NCBI GenBank assembly: GCA_025786725.1
Contig: JAHLTZ010000031.1
Coordinates: 1 to 64,000, forward strand
From: Syncephalis fuscata
Taxonomy: Eukaryota; Zoopagomycota; Zoopagomycetes; Zoopagales; Piptocephalidaceae
Reading direction: 5' to 3'
DNA length: 64,000 nucleotides
The notes under the pieces: model-generated
What the model was told of the DNA's origin: nothing
The model's input: the letters and a program-made list of their open reading frames with translations, nothing else
Database searches by the model: none
Position numbers and translations under genes: made by a program
Shown here: positions 24,264 to 43,033 of the stretch, in pieces
How positions within the stretch are numbered: position 1 is the first letter of the stretch
Layout of the letters: each line of letters opens with the position of its first letter

Positions 24264-25339
24264 ATTGACAGGTGGTGGTGGTGGTAGTGGTTACAAGAAA
24301 TAAAAATAAACAAAGTAGTCTGCGCTAGACTTAAGAAAGGACCTAGGAGAAACTACTTGGATGTGTGTGATGCTTTGTACAAGTTGGCGTCTTACGAGCG
24401 GTGGTATTTATATTAGAGCAATGTAGTCTATTTTCGCGTCGATGGCGTGAGCATGCCACATCACACTCCGTCCATCTGGATTACAGGGTTGTTTAATCGG
24501 CGACGTCAGCAATCAGTTCCCGTTACACTGAGTGCGGATTCCCATCTGCTCGGCAGAAGATGCATTGGGGGAATAGAAACAGGTAAGACAACCGGTACAA
24601 CAGGTAAGACCGATACGCTCGTGGTTACTCCAAATGGAAGCCTATACTATTTTTGCTTTACGGGCAACGACAAGTGTCTTTGCAGCCGACCACTTGACTG
24701 GTATTTCGAGCTGCATACTATTGCCGTAGATGCCGAGCATCACTTCTACCAAGCCCTTTGAGCGATAAACCACGATCAAAGCTATAAGTGCCATGCGTGA
24801 CGTTACTCTAGTGCGCTTGGCAGTATGAGTGTTTAAACTGTGTTAATCACTATATTTATTAAATAAACAGTATTACAGAACAAAGAATAGAATATGGTTA
24901 ATGATTAGAACGAGGCTGTAGAGTGCGACCACTGTTGGTGTGAGCTGGTACGGATTGTGGGTGGAAAGACACTTTAGGTTAATTAGTGTTATTAATAGAT
25001 GGTGCTAAGGGCGCAATCAGAGTATTAGATATTACTCTGTTGCACCCATGCTTGGCAGTGTGAATACAAAGCTTTTAGCCGAGATTATAGCTATTCCAGG
25101 AGCTATTTTACTTTGTGCCTCTATCTTTTTTAAAATAAAAATATGGAATTCCAACTCCACTTCAAATCACCCCCTTGAAGTCATATTTATTGTGCTATAC
25201 AACATGGCAAGTCGAATCTATAAGAATGATTGTATTTACAAGTATTTTATTTAACACCCAATAAACACTATTGCTTATATACCGAGTCTACTACTTAAAA
25301 GTTTAGTTGCCAATTATAATATCATGTTCTATGATAATG
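24264..25339. other. intergenic region with a doubtful small frame
   Basis: Upstream of the RS protein gene. A 104-codon frame (start TTG/ATG near 24447-24453 to 24761) lies in unusually GC-balanced DNA (MPHHTPSIWITGLFNRRRQQ) but has no recognisable domain. The same tract contains AGGTAAGACAACCGGT and TGACGTTACTC motifs that look as much like regulatory DNA as coding. GCTTGGCAGT(A/G)TGA occurs twice (24817 and 25051). I do not call a gene here. Confidence 0.35.
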
Positions 25340-25830
25340 ACATTTGTTTATGCACTGATGTCCATACTTATTTTACTGATGACATTGTTCTATAGTTGTA
25401 TTTGCTTTTATGCTATTGCTTTTTATTCTTGCTTTTATTCCACCACTTAAGCAATTCCCTCATCTGTATTTCAATTTGTTCATAGTTTTTATATGTACAA
25501 TGCCATTCTATTTATGGATTTTATATATCGTCTCATTTATTAGTTAAATAAGATAACCTTTTTTACATTAAACAATTTATTAATCATTTATTATTTATTT
25601 TTAGTGGTCAACTGACTACATTTAATAATATTTACACATTTAAATTAAACTCTCTTTCTATTGAACATGAAACTAGGGGTAATTCACATCAGGGTCCAAA
25701 ATGCTTATCATTGTAGACTTATTATACAGTGCACATATTGGATAATAAATCTATGCTTGCAAGTATTTTAATGACTAATGGCGCTCACTATCCAGTTCCA
25801 TATTTAATAGAATGAATACTATTAAAATAG
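25340..25830. repeat. inverted-repeat family, copy 5
   Basis: Interior sequence 25340-25500 (CACTTAAGCAATTCCCTCAT) resembles copies 1 and 3. At 25663-25735 the terminus TTGAACATGAAACTAGGGGT is followed almost at once by its inverted partner (GGATAATAAATCTATGCTTG ... CCAGTTCCATATTTAATAGA to about 25812), forming a compact ~150-bp palindrome. Upstream DNA (25545-25660) extends the similarity to the left flank of copy 1. Confidence 0.6.
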
Positions 25831-25991
25831 TCTTTTTAACCACAAATCATGCTAAATGGCCAATAAGTTTAATTAAATTGCATAACAATGTTAAATGACA
25901 CAGAATATATAATAGGACACTTTATTTAACTCAATTAACAAGTATTAAAATTAAGTTAAAAATGAAATAATACATAGCATGTATATATTAA

Positions 25992-26120
25992 TGCAACAAT
26001 AACAACAAATGCGGAGTGACATGGAATCGCGATTATATGGCTTTTATTAATATTCGATCAATCTTTCTACGCATGATTAACAGCAACTATAATCGGCCTC
26101 AAATATTTCAACGAAATTAA
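25992..26120 (+). pseudogene. Fanzor/TnpB-like nuclease C-terminal remnant, copy B
   Basis: The frame reads CNNNNKCGVTWNRDYMAFIN, then IRSIFLRM and a stop at 26118-26120. This keeps the second Cys pair of the zinc ribbon and the W-N-R-D block with its catalytic-type Asp (26031-26033) that copy A has lost. The first Cys pair and everything before it are unrecognisable, so it is a fragment. Together the two copies show the continuous family pattern. Flanking DNA to 26325 matches copy A's downstream flank. Confidence 0.6.
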
Positions 26121-26843
26121 ATAGTGTGTTACATTGTTTATTTAAATGTTTAATATTATTACTGATACAATGTTCTGTTAAATCTAATTATATTTTATGA
26201 AAATAATAATGTTGTTATATTACATTAATATTTATTGTGAATGCTGATTTAAATACAAATCAATTTAATCAAATTATTACAATCGATTGCGTAAAATGAT
26301 TTATTGCGTTGAAGTAGGGGGGAGGGGATGCAGAGTAAACAATTCTATTTTGCTCTAATTTAATAATAAATTTATTCACGCTTTATCAATAAGATTAACT
26401 GAGTTATAATGGTTTTATAATTGATTTTACTGGATATAATAGAGTTTAGCTACCTGTTATTGGCCAAACTGACAACTATCACAGTGTTGTTATAGATCGA
26501 TACTCTTTATTCAACTAGGCAAAGACGCTCCTTTTACCGAATCATAGCCGTGCCATTCCATCTCGGTATAAAGCTATTATTGGCGCACACTTGCATTGAT
26601 GTAAATAATTACATGGATGTGGGCGCTGCATTTCTGTTGTGTAATGAGCGCTTGGCAGATAGGCGACTTGACACAAACTGTATTCCCCAGGCATCAATGG
26701 AATCTGGATTGAAGGTCCGCCTCACTGTGCACACTTGGCCACTCATACACTAGTCGCGCAATCGCACGCCCTCTTTCGTTCTGCCACCGCGCATATACAC
26801 ATCGGCACATTTGCTCTCTGTGTAGCACCATCCAACTGCCATC
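26121..26843. promoter_or_regulatory. repeat tail and presumed RPL12 upstream region
   Basis: To about 26325 this is the 3' part of the dispersed repeat, followed by a G-rich GTAGGGGGGAGGGGATG. From about 26520 the base composition becomes balanced, likely the promoter and leader of the ribosomal protein gene, with a pyrimidine-rich CTCTTTCGTTCTGCC close to the start. The 67-codon frame at 26550-26753 has no recognisable features. Confidence 0.4.
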
Positions 26844-27971
26844 ATGCCTCCAAAGCTCGACCCAAATGAGGTGAAGATCAGTACGTATTATATAGAGAAA
26901 TAGATGGATGAGTGGATAGATGGATGGATGGATGGATGGATGGATAGATGCTTAATAACAAAAAGTAATGGAGGTGTAGAAAATATAAACTGGACAAATG
27001 ACTTGTGGAATTGTCTAGTGCCAGTATAAAGACTAGACGCAACTACGGCTACTAGTCTATAAAACACAAGCTGGTAGCATTCTATAAGTTACAAGTTAAA
27101 GAATCGTAAAATAGTTGTTAAATGTGTACAATATTATGTGGCTATAACAATTGTTATGCTGTATGATATTGTACAATGCATCTATGATACTATATATAAT
27201 TCTAGCTATAATATTGGGGATATGCAAGATAATGAGCGAATTATGACTAATCATTGATGTTTACGCGATGTTTATTATAGTCTGTCTTCGTTGCACTGGT
27301 GGTGAAGTCGGTTCGTCCGCTACCCTTGCTCCAAAGATCGGTCCCCTCGGTCTGGTAAGTTTAATAAACGGCGAATCTAGCCATAAATAGAAGATTATTA
27401 ACACATGGCCACGATGGCATATTACATTCAATAGTCCCCAAAGAAGGTTGGTGATGACATCGCCAAGGCTACCCAGGACTGGAAAGGTCTCCGCGTTACC
27501 GTGCAATTGACCATCCAAACCGTCAAGCTGCCGTCGCTGTCGTCCCATCTGCCTCTGCTTTGGTCATCAAGGCTTTGAAGGAACCAGTCCGTGACCGCAA
27601 GAAGGAGAAGAACAGTAAGTAGCACATAGCTGCATGCACACTATTAGTTCGGATTGTTAATCTATGGATAATATTGTTTATAGTCAAGCACAGCGGTAAC
27701 ATCAGTCTCGATGATGTCATTGAGATTGCCCGCCAAATGCGCTTCAAGTCTCTTGCCCGTGAACTTAAGGGTACCGTCAAGGAAATCCTCGGCACCGCTT
27801 TCTCCGTTGGCTGCACTGTCGATGGTGAATCGCCAAAGGACATCGGCGACAAGATCGAGGAGGGTGAGATTGAAATCCCAGTAAGTATACTAGCGATAGC
27901 CTAATGGCTTTAGTATTGATATTAATAACTAACCATTATTACTATGACTATTATTTTATTAGGCCAACTAA
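26844..27971 (+). CDS. RPL12: 60S ribosomal protein L12 (uL11)
   Basis: Protein of the large-subunit GTPase stalk base. Five exons (26844-26880, 27281-27354, 27435-27614, 27684-27880, 27963-27971) give 165 residues, the exact family length. [12 protein letters not shown] starts the protein, [20 protein letters not shown] follows, [20 protein letters not shown] lies mid-domain, and it ends EGEIEIPAN with only PAN in the last exon. Exon 3 is one base short. Near 27518 the conserved [18 protein letters not shown] needs CAAAAC where the sequence has CAAAC, and the exon length (180 rather than 181) agrees. Codon usage is GC-rich at third positions, as expected for a highly expressed gene. Intron 1 (400 bp) is far longer than the others. 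Confidence 0.96.
27125..27175 (+). other. strong hairpin in RPL12 intron 1
   Basis: TGTACAATAT (27125-27134) pairs perfectly with ATATTGTACA (27166-27175), and the loop is itself a palindrome (ATAACAATTGTTAT, 27144-27157). A second stem, AGACTAG/CTAGTCT, lies at 27030-27058 and is followed by ATAAAA. An intronic small RNA is possible, but no C/D box set or clear ACA tail was found. Unnamed. Confidence 0.4.
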
Positions 27972-28575
27972 ATATATCTTGCGTCTCTACAGAACCCGGT
28001 GGCGTTCTGTGTTTGATGATTGTGCTGTTCACATTATTTGCAATGGCAATAAACCATACTTTGATATATTTTTAATTGTTTATTCATTATGAGTTACTTA
28101 TTGTGTTTATTAACTACGTCATTTGACGGATATTAAATGTGTTGTGAAAATAAATAAATGTTACAAGTGTTGTATTGATCAACCACTTTAATGACAACAA
28201 TGCACACAAAACAATAGCACCATCATTGTTCAATATAATAAACAAACAAATGCTCCAATAGCATAAACTGGCTATTTAATAGTGTTTAGACAAGGGAATC
28301 GTGAGTCATAATCATTATAATTATATGGGAATCATGGAACAGTTATCATCATAGTAATAACAGCAATTGGTATGAATAACTTACTAATCATTCAAGTCAG
28401 ACTTGTCATAGTTCATAGTAATTGTATTTATAGGAGGTGTGTTACTATTACTATGATGACTATAACAACAACATCAACAACACACCATCGACTACTATGA
28501 CAGTTATTCTTGTCTTCTGTGAAAACGCGCTTTAACTTTTTTGCCCTACATTGATTATTTCTACAACCTGCCACC
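27972..28575. other. spacer between RPL12 and exportin-1
   Basis: 604 bp with RPL12 3' UTR (AATAAATAAATG near 28150) and the exportin-1 promoter. Mostly AT-rich with ACAACAACATCAACAACAC near 28465. Just before the ATG there is a good start context (GCCACCATGG). Nothing else recognised. Confidence 0.45.
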
Positions 28576-31381
28576 ATGGAGGTAAGTGTCTCTAGCGTCT
28601 ATGGCCACTGCTATTGCACCATCAATATAGCGATAGCAGTCGATAGTCAGTCTTGGTTGTGTACTACCGTTGATTGGATCATAGTTGACAATGCTTTTTA
28701 CTATTTACAGGAGATTCTTGATTTTAATCGAGAGCTTAACATCGATCTGATGGACCGTGTGGTTATGGCCTTCTATACCGGTGCCGGTGAAGAGGTAGGT
28801 AGCAACAAGTGGCACAGCAACTATAATCGCGGCTATTCTCCGCTTGTATTTTACTATATACTTACTTGCTGTATATCGACTTGTTGCTGTTATCGCTGCC
28901 AATCACTAGCAACGCAAGGCCCAGGATGTTTTGACGCAATTTCAAGAACACCCCGACTCATGGCAGAGGGTAGACGCCGTACTTGAACGATCACAGAATC
29001 CACAAACTAAAGTAAGTACTATACTTATATATGTGTGTGTATAAGCCTATGTATCAACTAGAATAGTTGCTTATTCTATCCTTTCCGTATCTGTTATTGT
29101 TGTATGAATGGCTATATTCATTGATATACTACTTGTATTGACTGATTCGCTTGCTACCTTGTAGTTCTTAGCATTACAAATCCTTGACAAGGTGATCCGC
29201 ACTCGGTGGAAGGCATTGCCACGTGATCAAGCAGATGGTTAGTAATGATGGTACACCTATTCATCCAAGCCATACTGATTGGTGTATTTGTTATAGGCAT
29301 TAGAAACTTTATTGTCACTGTGGTTATCAACAGTGCCATGGACGAAAAGATTGTGCGTGAACGCTCATTTCTTAACAAGTTAAATATGGTTCTGGTACAG
29401 GTAGGTTATTTATTATAGCTCTATTTAATAATTAGTTCTAATGGCCTATACCGACTACTATGGACTATGATAGATCTTGAAGCAAGACTGGCCACATCAC
29501 TGGCCCAATTTCATTCCCGAGCTAATCAATGCTAGTCGTAATGATCTACAGTTGTGTGAAAATAACATGACCATTTTAAAGCTATTGAGGTAAGTAGATC
29601 ATTGTTTTATTTACCATTATCTAATAAAATCAGTGAGGAAATCTTTGACTTTTCAGAAGGTGAAATGACACAATTGAAGACACGTAATCTGAAGAGTCAA
29701 ATGTGTGGTGAATTCTCTGAAGTCTTTCAACTTTGTGATGAAGTACTTCACAAAGCACAGAAGCCATCACTGATTAAAGCTACATTGAAGACATTGTTGC
29801 GTTTCCTTAACTGGGTGCCACTCGGTTATGTATTTGAAACAGATCTACTATCGCTACTTACAGAAAGAGTAAGTGGTTGTTTTAATGCCATTATAGTATC
29901 TAATATTGTTTATTATAGTATCTTCGTCCAGATGAGTTCCGTAATGTTACACTTCAGTGTTTGACTGAAATTGCCAATTTACCGGATGCACCTGAATATA
30001 ACCAGAAGCTGGTGACTATGTTTAACGTAGTGATTGGTGTTATTAGCGATATTATCCCCCCTTCGACCAGTAAGTAGTTATTTAACGAATGTATGGATTA
30101 GTATTAACGCTAGTCATTGTGTCTAGATATTCCTAATGCCTATGAGGACTCGGATGAATCAGGCCAGAAGCTGATTCAAAATCTTGCTCTTTTCCTTACT
30201 ACTATTCTAAGCAAGCATGTTACAGCCATTGAAGCACAGCCTAACAAGGAAGTTGTGTTGACAGCACACTTTTACTTAGTAAAGATCAGTGAAGTTGAAG
30301 AGCGTGAAGTATTTAAGGTGTGCCTTGAATACTGGTCTAAACTAGTTATGGAGCTGTACAATGAGATGCAGCTATCATCAGTATCCAACTCGGTACTTAA
30401 TCTATCCAACTCACAAGGCTCACTTGGCGGCATGGGCTCCGATAATGCATTGCGTAAGCAGATGTATGCTGAAGTACTTCGTCAGCTACGTGTTGTTATG
30501 ATTGAGCGTATGGTTAAACCAGAAGAAGTAAGTATTATTTAATAGATCATATTAGATCATATACTTATGCCGTTGGTGATTATTAGGTTCTAATTGTCGA
30601 AAACGATGAGGGTGAAATTGTGCGTGAGTTTATCAAGGAAAGCGATACACTTGCTCTTTACAAGAGTATGCGTGAATGCCTTGTCTATTTGACGCATTTG
30701 GATACATTTAATATGGAGGCCATTATGTTGGAGAAGTTGGCTCGTCAAGTAAGTAATTATTATTAATTGCTTTACTTGTATATATATATATATATTAATC
30801 AATATTACTTTAGATGAATGGATCAGAATGGTCATGGAATAACTTGAATCGATTGTGCTGGGCTGTTGGTTCTATTAGCGGTGCTATGGGTAAGTTATTG
30901 GTTAATTCAATCGCCATAAATAGTTGTATTAACTGTTATTTGAATAGCCGAAGAAGTTGAAAAGCGTTTTTTGGTTAATGTTATCAAGGATCTATTGAAT
31001 TTGTGTGAACATCAACGTGGTAAAGATAACAAGGCCGTTGTAGCATCGAATATTATGTATGTGGTCGGACAGTATCCTCGTTTCTTACGTGCCCATTGGA
31101 AGTTCCTCAAGACGGTCATTAACAAGCTATTTGAATTTATGCACGAGTTGCACGAAGGTAAATGATTACGTGTTTATTCAATTCATAGTTGTATATTCAT
31201 ACTGTTCATACGTAGGTGTACAGGATATGGCATGTGATACGTTTATTAAGATATCACAAAAATGTCGTCGTCACTTTATATTGCAGCAGATTGGTGAACT
31301 GCGACCATTTATTGAAGAGATTTTGGAGAATATTGACCGAATCACCACGGATCTATCACCACAACAGGTAATTACACACAC

Positions 31382-31417
<36 letters not shown>

Positions 31418-33126
31418 CTAGTACTAGTATTATTGCTAATAATGGATGAATTGCTAGATTAATACATTCTATGAAGGTGTTGGCTACATGGTGAATGCTC
31501 AATCTAATGCTGCCTCACAAGAAGTGCTTCTTTCAAAGTTGATGCATATTCCCAATATGGCGGTAAGTTTAACAGGTGATGGCGATCAATGAATAGATGT
31601 CTAATTATTATGTCTATTTAATCAATAATAGTGGCAACGCATTATTAATATGGCTCAATCTGATATGAGTATCATTGGCAATGTTGATCAAGTTAAAGTG
31701 CTAGGCAATGTACTCAAGACGAACCGAGCTGTATGCAATGCTGTAGGCAGTGGCTACATCTCTCAAATGACCATTATCTATTTGGATATGCTTGGCTTGT
31801 ACAAGTCAGTCAGTGAACTTATTTCAGATGCGGTGAGAACGCAAGGTAAGTAATGGTAATGATAATAATCGTCATCATTATAGTGTGCGCCATAAACTAG
31901 AAATTCATGTCTAACAATCGTATATATATATAGGCCTGGTAGCAACGCGTACACCGCGTGTTCGTGCTATGCGTACAGTTAAGAAAGAAGTATTGCGTAT
32001 TGTCGAGTCATTTGTACAAAATACCAATGATCTAGGCAATGTCGTGGACAATATGTTGCCTTCATTATTGCCGGCTGTACTGGGTGACTACAATACAAGT
32101 GTTGAGCCAGCCCGTGATGCCGAAGTATTGAATGCGATGGCTTCAATTGCTGGTCGACTTGGCGTAAGTAATTTAAAGAATAGATATCAATAGTTTACTA
32201 ATGGGTTTATAATAGTCCCGATTGGCGCCACATGTTCCATCCATTCTGGATTCGATTTTCGAATGTACGCTTAACATGATCAACAAGGACTTTGCCGAGT
32301 ATCCTGAGCATCGTGTTGGTTTCTTTGCTCTTATTGGTGCCATCAATAAGCACTGCTTCGATACACTCATTAATCTACCTGGACCACAGTTCAAGTTGAT
32401 TCTTGATAGTATTGTTTGGGCCTTCAAGCATACTATGCGTGATATTGGTGATACCGGTCTATCCATCTGTTTGGAGATGCTTAATAATGTATCACGTTCT
32501 GATGCCGCTGTAGCTAATGTTTTCTACCAGAATTGGTTCATTGGTCTATTGCAAGACGTATTCTTTGTATTGACTGATTGTGAGCATAAGAGCGGTAAGT
32601 AGCTGTTGTGTTATAATGAACAGTATCTAATTGAATGATATCATCGTTAGGATTTAAGATGCAGTGTCGTGTGCTAGCCCGTATGTTTGAATTAGTCGAA
32701 TCGAATAGCATTTCCGTGCCACTTTACAATCCATCGCAAGTATCGGATCCAAATATGACAAATCAGCAATATTTGCAAGAATATGTCTCGAATCTATTGC
32801 AAAATGCTTTCCCTCATTTACAACAGTAAGTAAAAGCTAATACGTTGAATTTACTAGATACTAATAAGTACATAAAATATTATAGAGCACAAATTCGTGT
32901 CTTTGTCCTTGGTTTGACGAAGCTTAATCGTGACTTGACACCGTTCAAGCAACACGTACGCGACTTTTTGATTCAGCTTAAAGAGTTTGCCGGCGATACT
33001 TCCGATCTGTTCCTTGAGGAACGTGAAAGCGAACTATTGGCCAAGGAAACAGCCGCCAAACAAAAGGCGATGCAAGTGCCTGGTCTACTTAAACCAAGTG
33101 AAATCCCCGCCATGGACGAGGATTGA
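28576..33126 (+). CDS. XPO1: exportin-1 (CRM1), nuclear export receptor
   Basis: Karyopherin that carries leucine-rich NES cargo out of the nucleus with Ran-GTP. Nineteen exons, the first only ATG GAG, give about 1,070 residues of HEAT repeats, full length for the family. Conserved stretches include [20 protein letters not shown] (importin-beta N domain), [59 protein letters not shown] and [20 protein letters not shown]. It ends [13 protein letters not shown]. The NES-groove segment [14 protein letters not shown] keeps the cysteine that leptomycin B modifies in sensitive species. I found no frameshift in this gene despite its length. Its upstream neighbour RPL12 is unrelated in function. Confidence 0.97.
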
Positions 33127-33529
33127 TCAATAACAACCATAGGTTAACCACACTGAATTGAGTTCTAAGTTTGTGCGTGTGTGTGTATGTGCGTATGTAG
33201 ACAGTGATCTGTATATCTATTGAATGGATATCTATAGAGAGAAAGAGATAGAGAGAGAAAGAGATAGAGAGAGAGCGTAGAACAATACAACTCGTCTATG
33301 ATGCTGTGTTATTGTTGTTTGTTTGTTTGTTTGTGCGTGTGTGCGTGTAATGATTTACTTGGAATGAACACGCAGAACCCATTTCATTTACATCTTTTTA
33401 TTTACTATTGATACGTCGATCCGGCTTTTATTAGGTCGTGTTTCGGCAGCTTTAGCCTATCCATGGACGTAGCCAATTGTGCACGCGTGCCGCGGTACAG
33501 CAGCTGACTAGTTTATTGATTTCTATCCG

Positions 33530-33562
<33 letters not shown>

Positions 33563-33720
33563 TCATTCATTCATTGATATTACATGAACCTGTTTGCATT
33601 GTTTGCTCATGCTTTTACCTACAAGTTAACACTAAAGTTGATCTATATGTTTTATACAACGTGTCTTTTATTATGTAAAAAAACATTTGAAAACCAATAA
33701 TAATAATTATTGTTATACGG
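33127..33720. repeat. convergent spacer with GAGA and CTAT/CATT microsatellites
   Basis: Between the stops of exportin-1 and deoxyhypusine synthase. It contains GTGTGTGTGTATGTGCG (near 33175), an AGAGAGAAAGAGATAGAGAG tract (about 33236-33275), GTTTGTTTGTTTGT (near 33319) and (CTAT)n followed by (CATT)n at about 33532-33577. No gene. Confidence 0.7.
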
Positions 33721-35296
<1,576 letters not shown>

Positions 35297-35667
35297 GGTT
35301 GTGTAAATCAACTAGAGCTGTAGTAAGATAATAGAGGGGTATGTGTTGTAAAGTCCGTGCTCATATGGCGAATTCTATCGTTGCTTTATATGTTTACTGC
35401 ACTCAGAGCTTGCCAACTTCCGTCGAGTAGGGGCAATGTATACCATTATTGTCTTCATCAATCATTGGCTCATAGGACACTTTAACACAATAGCTGGTTA
35501 CACACATGCATCGCAGCGCACATACAGCAGCAATAGTCATGTTGTGAATACGTATAGAATTACACAAAGAAGCATATTTGTTTTTCTACACGCACTGCTG
35601 ACGTATGTTTACTGCACATCTGTCATAGGCATCACGCAAGAGGCGAACGGGTAAACCGACCCCAACA

Positions 35668-35837
35668 GTCCTTTCTCAAATTGTCGTGTGGCCAGCTTGC
35701 CCACAAAATTAATATCCAGTGCCATCATACGTAACCAGTATTTTCAGTTGCGTCAGTACTGGGTATTTTTAGCGGCAATTCTTCCAACGGGCTGCACTTG
35801 CGGATCCTATCGGTATTCATTGCAAACACGTCATTTA
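35668..35837 (-). pseudogene. decayed copy of the ABCC transporter C-terminus
   Basis: On the minus strand this stretch encodes MNTDRIRKCSPLEELPLKIP, then in a shifted frame WLRMMALDINFVGKLATRQF. The intact neighbouring transporter ends VMNAGEICEYGPPEELLLKT ... WLRKMVLDIGPVGQLAIQQL. DNA identity is visible along the block (ACGTAACCAG is shared), with one frame change and an in-frame stop. The ATPase motifs upstream are absent. It is either the tail of a deleted tandem paralog or a partial duplication. Confidence 0.75.
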
Positions 35838-36454
35838 AGTCGATGACGTCAGCCGTAGCTGAATGATACAATAGCATTGCTGATGGCTAGAATTTGAAAA
35901 GAAGACATAGCAAAAGAAGTTTTGAAAGCAAATAGCGCTTTTTTTATTATTATGCTGTTATTATAATTACACAAATAGGTCATAGTAAAATAACTAAACA
36001 AAATGCTACTTTGCAACGGTTTAACTAAATTAATATAATAAATCTGGTTTAAGCATTTTTTTACATAACCACACTTACTATTAGTAAATTAGCATAGTAA
36101 TCCCAACTGTGACGATTATGACGACTAAGTTAAGATAAATAATGCACTAGATGGTTTAAAACGCGTCTAACAAAAGAAAAATAGAGCCATATATTATTTA
36201 CAATTTAAGCTCATTTATGTATTTAATATTTATTTATAGCAGCCATGTTGAATGTAAGTGGCAAGCTATACGGTCTACACATTGGTTTTATTTCATATTT
36301 GCTAAAATGACGAAATATTGCTATTGTCAAATATGGTAATTGTAATTTATCTGATTTCTTTACATTAAAGAATTTAAATTACATAGTTTTACCATATTCT
36401 AACTTTTCTTAACAATAAAAAGTAATTAAGCATTAGCTCGCATTTTTATTTATT

Positions 36455-36540
36455 TATATATGTTTATAGTTGTCACTCATCAACCAACTCCATGTTTGAT
36501 GGAATGAATGTCTAATTTAGTTGCGCAAATATTTTTAAAT
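36455..36540. repeat. inverted-repeat family terminus, copy 6
   Basis: GTCACTCATCAACCAACTCC followed by ATGTTTGATGGAATGAATG and TTAGTTGCGCAAAT matches the termini of the family. The last motif also resembles the left flank and the unit of the 26-bp minisatellite (AGCGCAAATG). Partial copy only. Confidence 0.45.
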
Positions 36541-36766
36541 ATGTTATTTAACCCCCAAATCGTACTAAATGTTAATAAATTGTTTATAAGAAAAAAGCTA
36601 TATTTACTATATATATATATATATTTAGTAATACAAATTATTTATCTTATTAATTCTTCTTATAATAAGAATCAGGCAAATTTTATTCGTTTGAGTATCA
36701 TAGCTCAATACAACTACACATATCATTATGAGTGTTATGTAAAATGTAAGCAAGTAGCTGTGATCC

Positions 36767-41894
<5,128 letters not shown>

Positions 41895-43033
41895 CCTAAA
41901 TAATGATATTCATAGATTGTTGTATAATTTTTGTGTAATAAACAGCAGTTTCGGGGTACAAATTTGATTTTAAGTACTATTAAGTAGGGCTTACAATAAT
42001 AAGATACGCTGAAATACAAAAAATGAGAGTCAATTTTCGTATTTTAGAGAAAGATTTTTGTCCCATTTTATTGCTTCCGCCTTGACTCATTTTGAAAAAG
42101 CAGAGCTTCGCATTGGTGCATATTAAACTAAAATAGACACAGCCATTCAGCCAGTTTTTCCGTTATTCCCTTTGGTCTGATTGGTTTTAATGCTGTTGCT
42201 TCTCAAAAGTATGGTGCAGCAGGTGTGATTTTCGTGGCACAGTGCTGCATAATACAATATAATGCGCTTTATTAAATTAGAAAATCATTCAAAATGACGG
42301 CATGAGTCATAAAATATACATAGTAGTTACGAAACAAAATAGCTTTTATTGGGAACATTTTAATCAGTGCCTTTGTTATTCCGCCATAATTTATTTCCTG
42401 TATAATGACATGTGCCTAAAACAAATATGTAAAAATATAGCTGAAAACAAGCTAGAAATTCAAAGTAGATGGTTATAATTTAAAGAAATATTTTATATTT
42501 AAAATAATAATATTGTTAATGCTATATCTTTTTAAACCGCACATATTAAATACTAGGATGAATAGTGAAATAATAGCAGACGTGCAGTTAATTTTATTTA
42601 AGCTTTTTTACATTGCTTTAAAACTTTGTTCTTATATAGGCACATGTTTCAAAACATCTTTGTAAACATATTTCTGTTAGTGTAGCTTATATATCATTTT
42701 AATTTATTATAGTTTGTAATTTGCAAATGTTAATTGCATGAATGCCGTATTCTATACAACGATGCCACGTTTAATTCATTACCATTATTTTAATTTTAAT
42801 ATACGCCTGTACTGTTGAATACCAGCTAAATCAACATGTATTAGCAATATCAAATAACGTAATTAACCACCTAAATGCTTTCATAACTCTGGCTTAACGC
42901 AATACATTAAAAATACACACATAAAATATAACAAAAAACAAAATCTAAACACTTTAAATTAGCTAATCCCAAATAATGCTTCATTCACATAATAATAATA
43001 ATAGGCGTAGTTTATAGTATACAACAGATAACG
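41895..43033. other. AT-rich region upstream of the ABC transporter
   Basis: About 1.1 kb between the ABCC start and the HAUS4-like stop, both on the minus strand. The part near 42060-42250 is GC-balanced (TTTGGTCTGATTGGTTTTAA) and is probably the ABCC promoter. The rest is very AT-rich with no recognised feature. Confidence 0.4.

Larger units (their letters stand above)
35297..36766. other. intergenic region with gene debris
   Basis: Nearly 1.5 kb between DHPS and the ABC transporter. It holds a decayed copy of the transporter 3' end (35668-35837) and an inverted-repeat-family terminus (about 36455-36540), both listed separately. The bases just upstream of DHPS are its presumed promoter. 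The rest is AT-rich with no gene recognised. Confidence 0.5.

Noticed and set aside
35436-35654. 72-codon plus-strand frame upstream of DHPS
   Set aside because: No family resemblance and no splice partners; it lies in the probable promoter of the divergent DHPS start.
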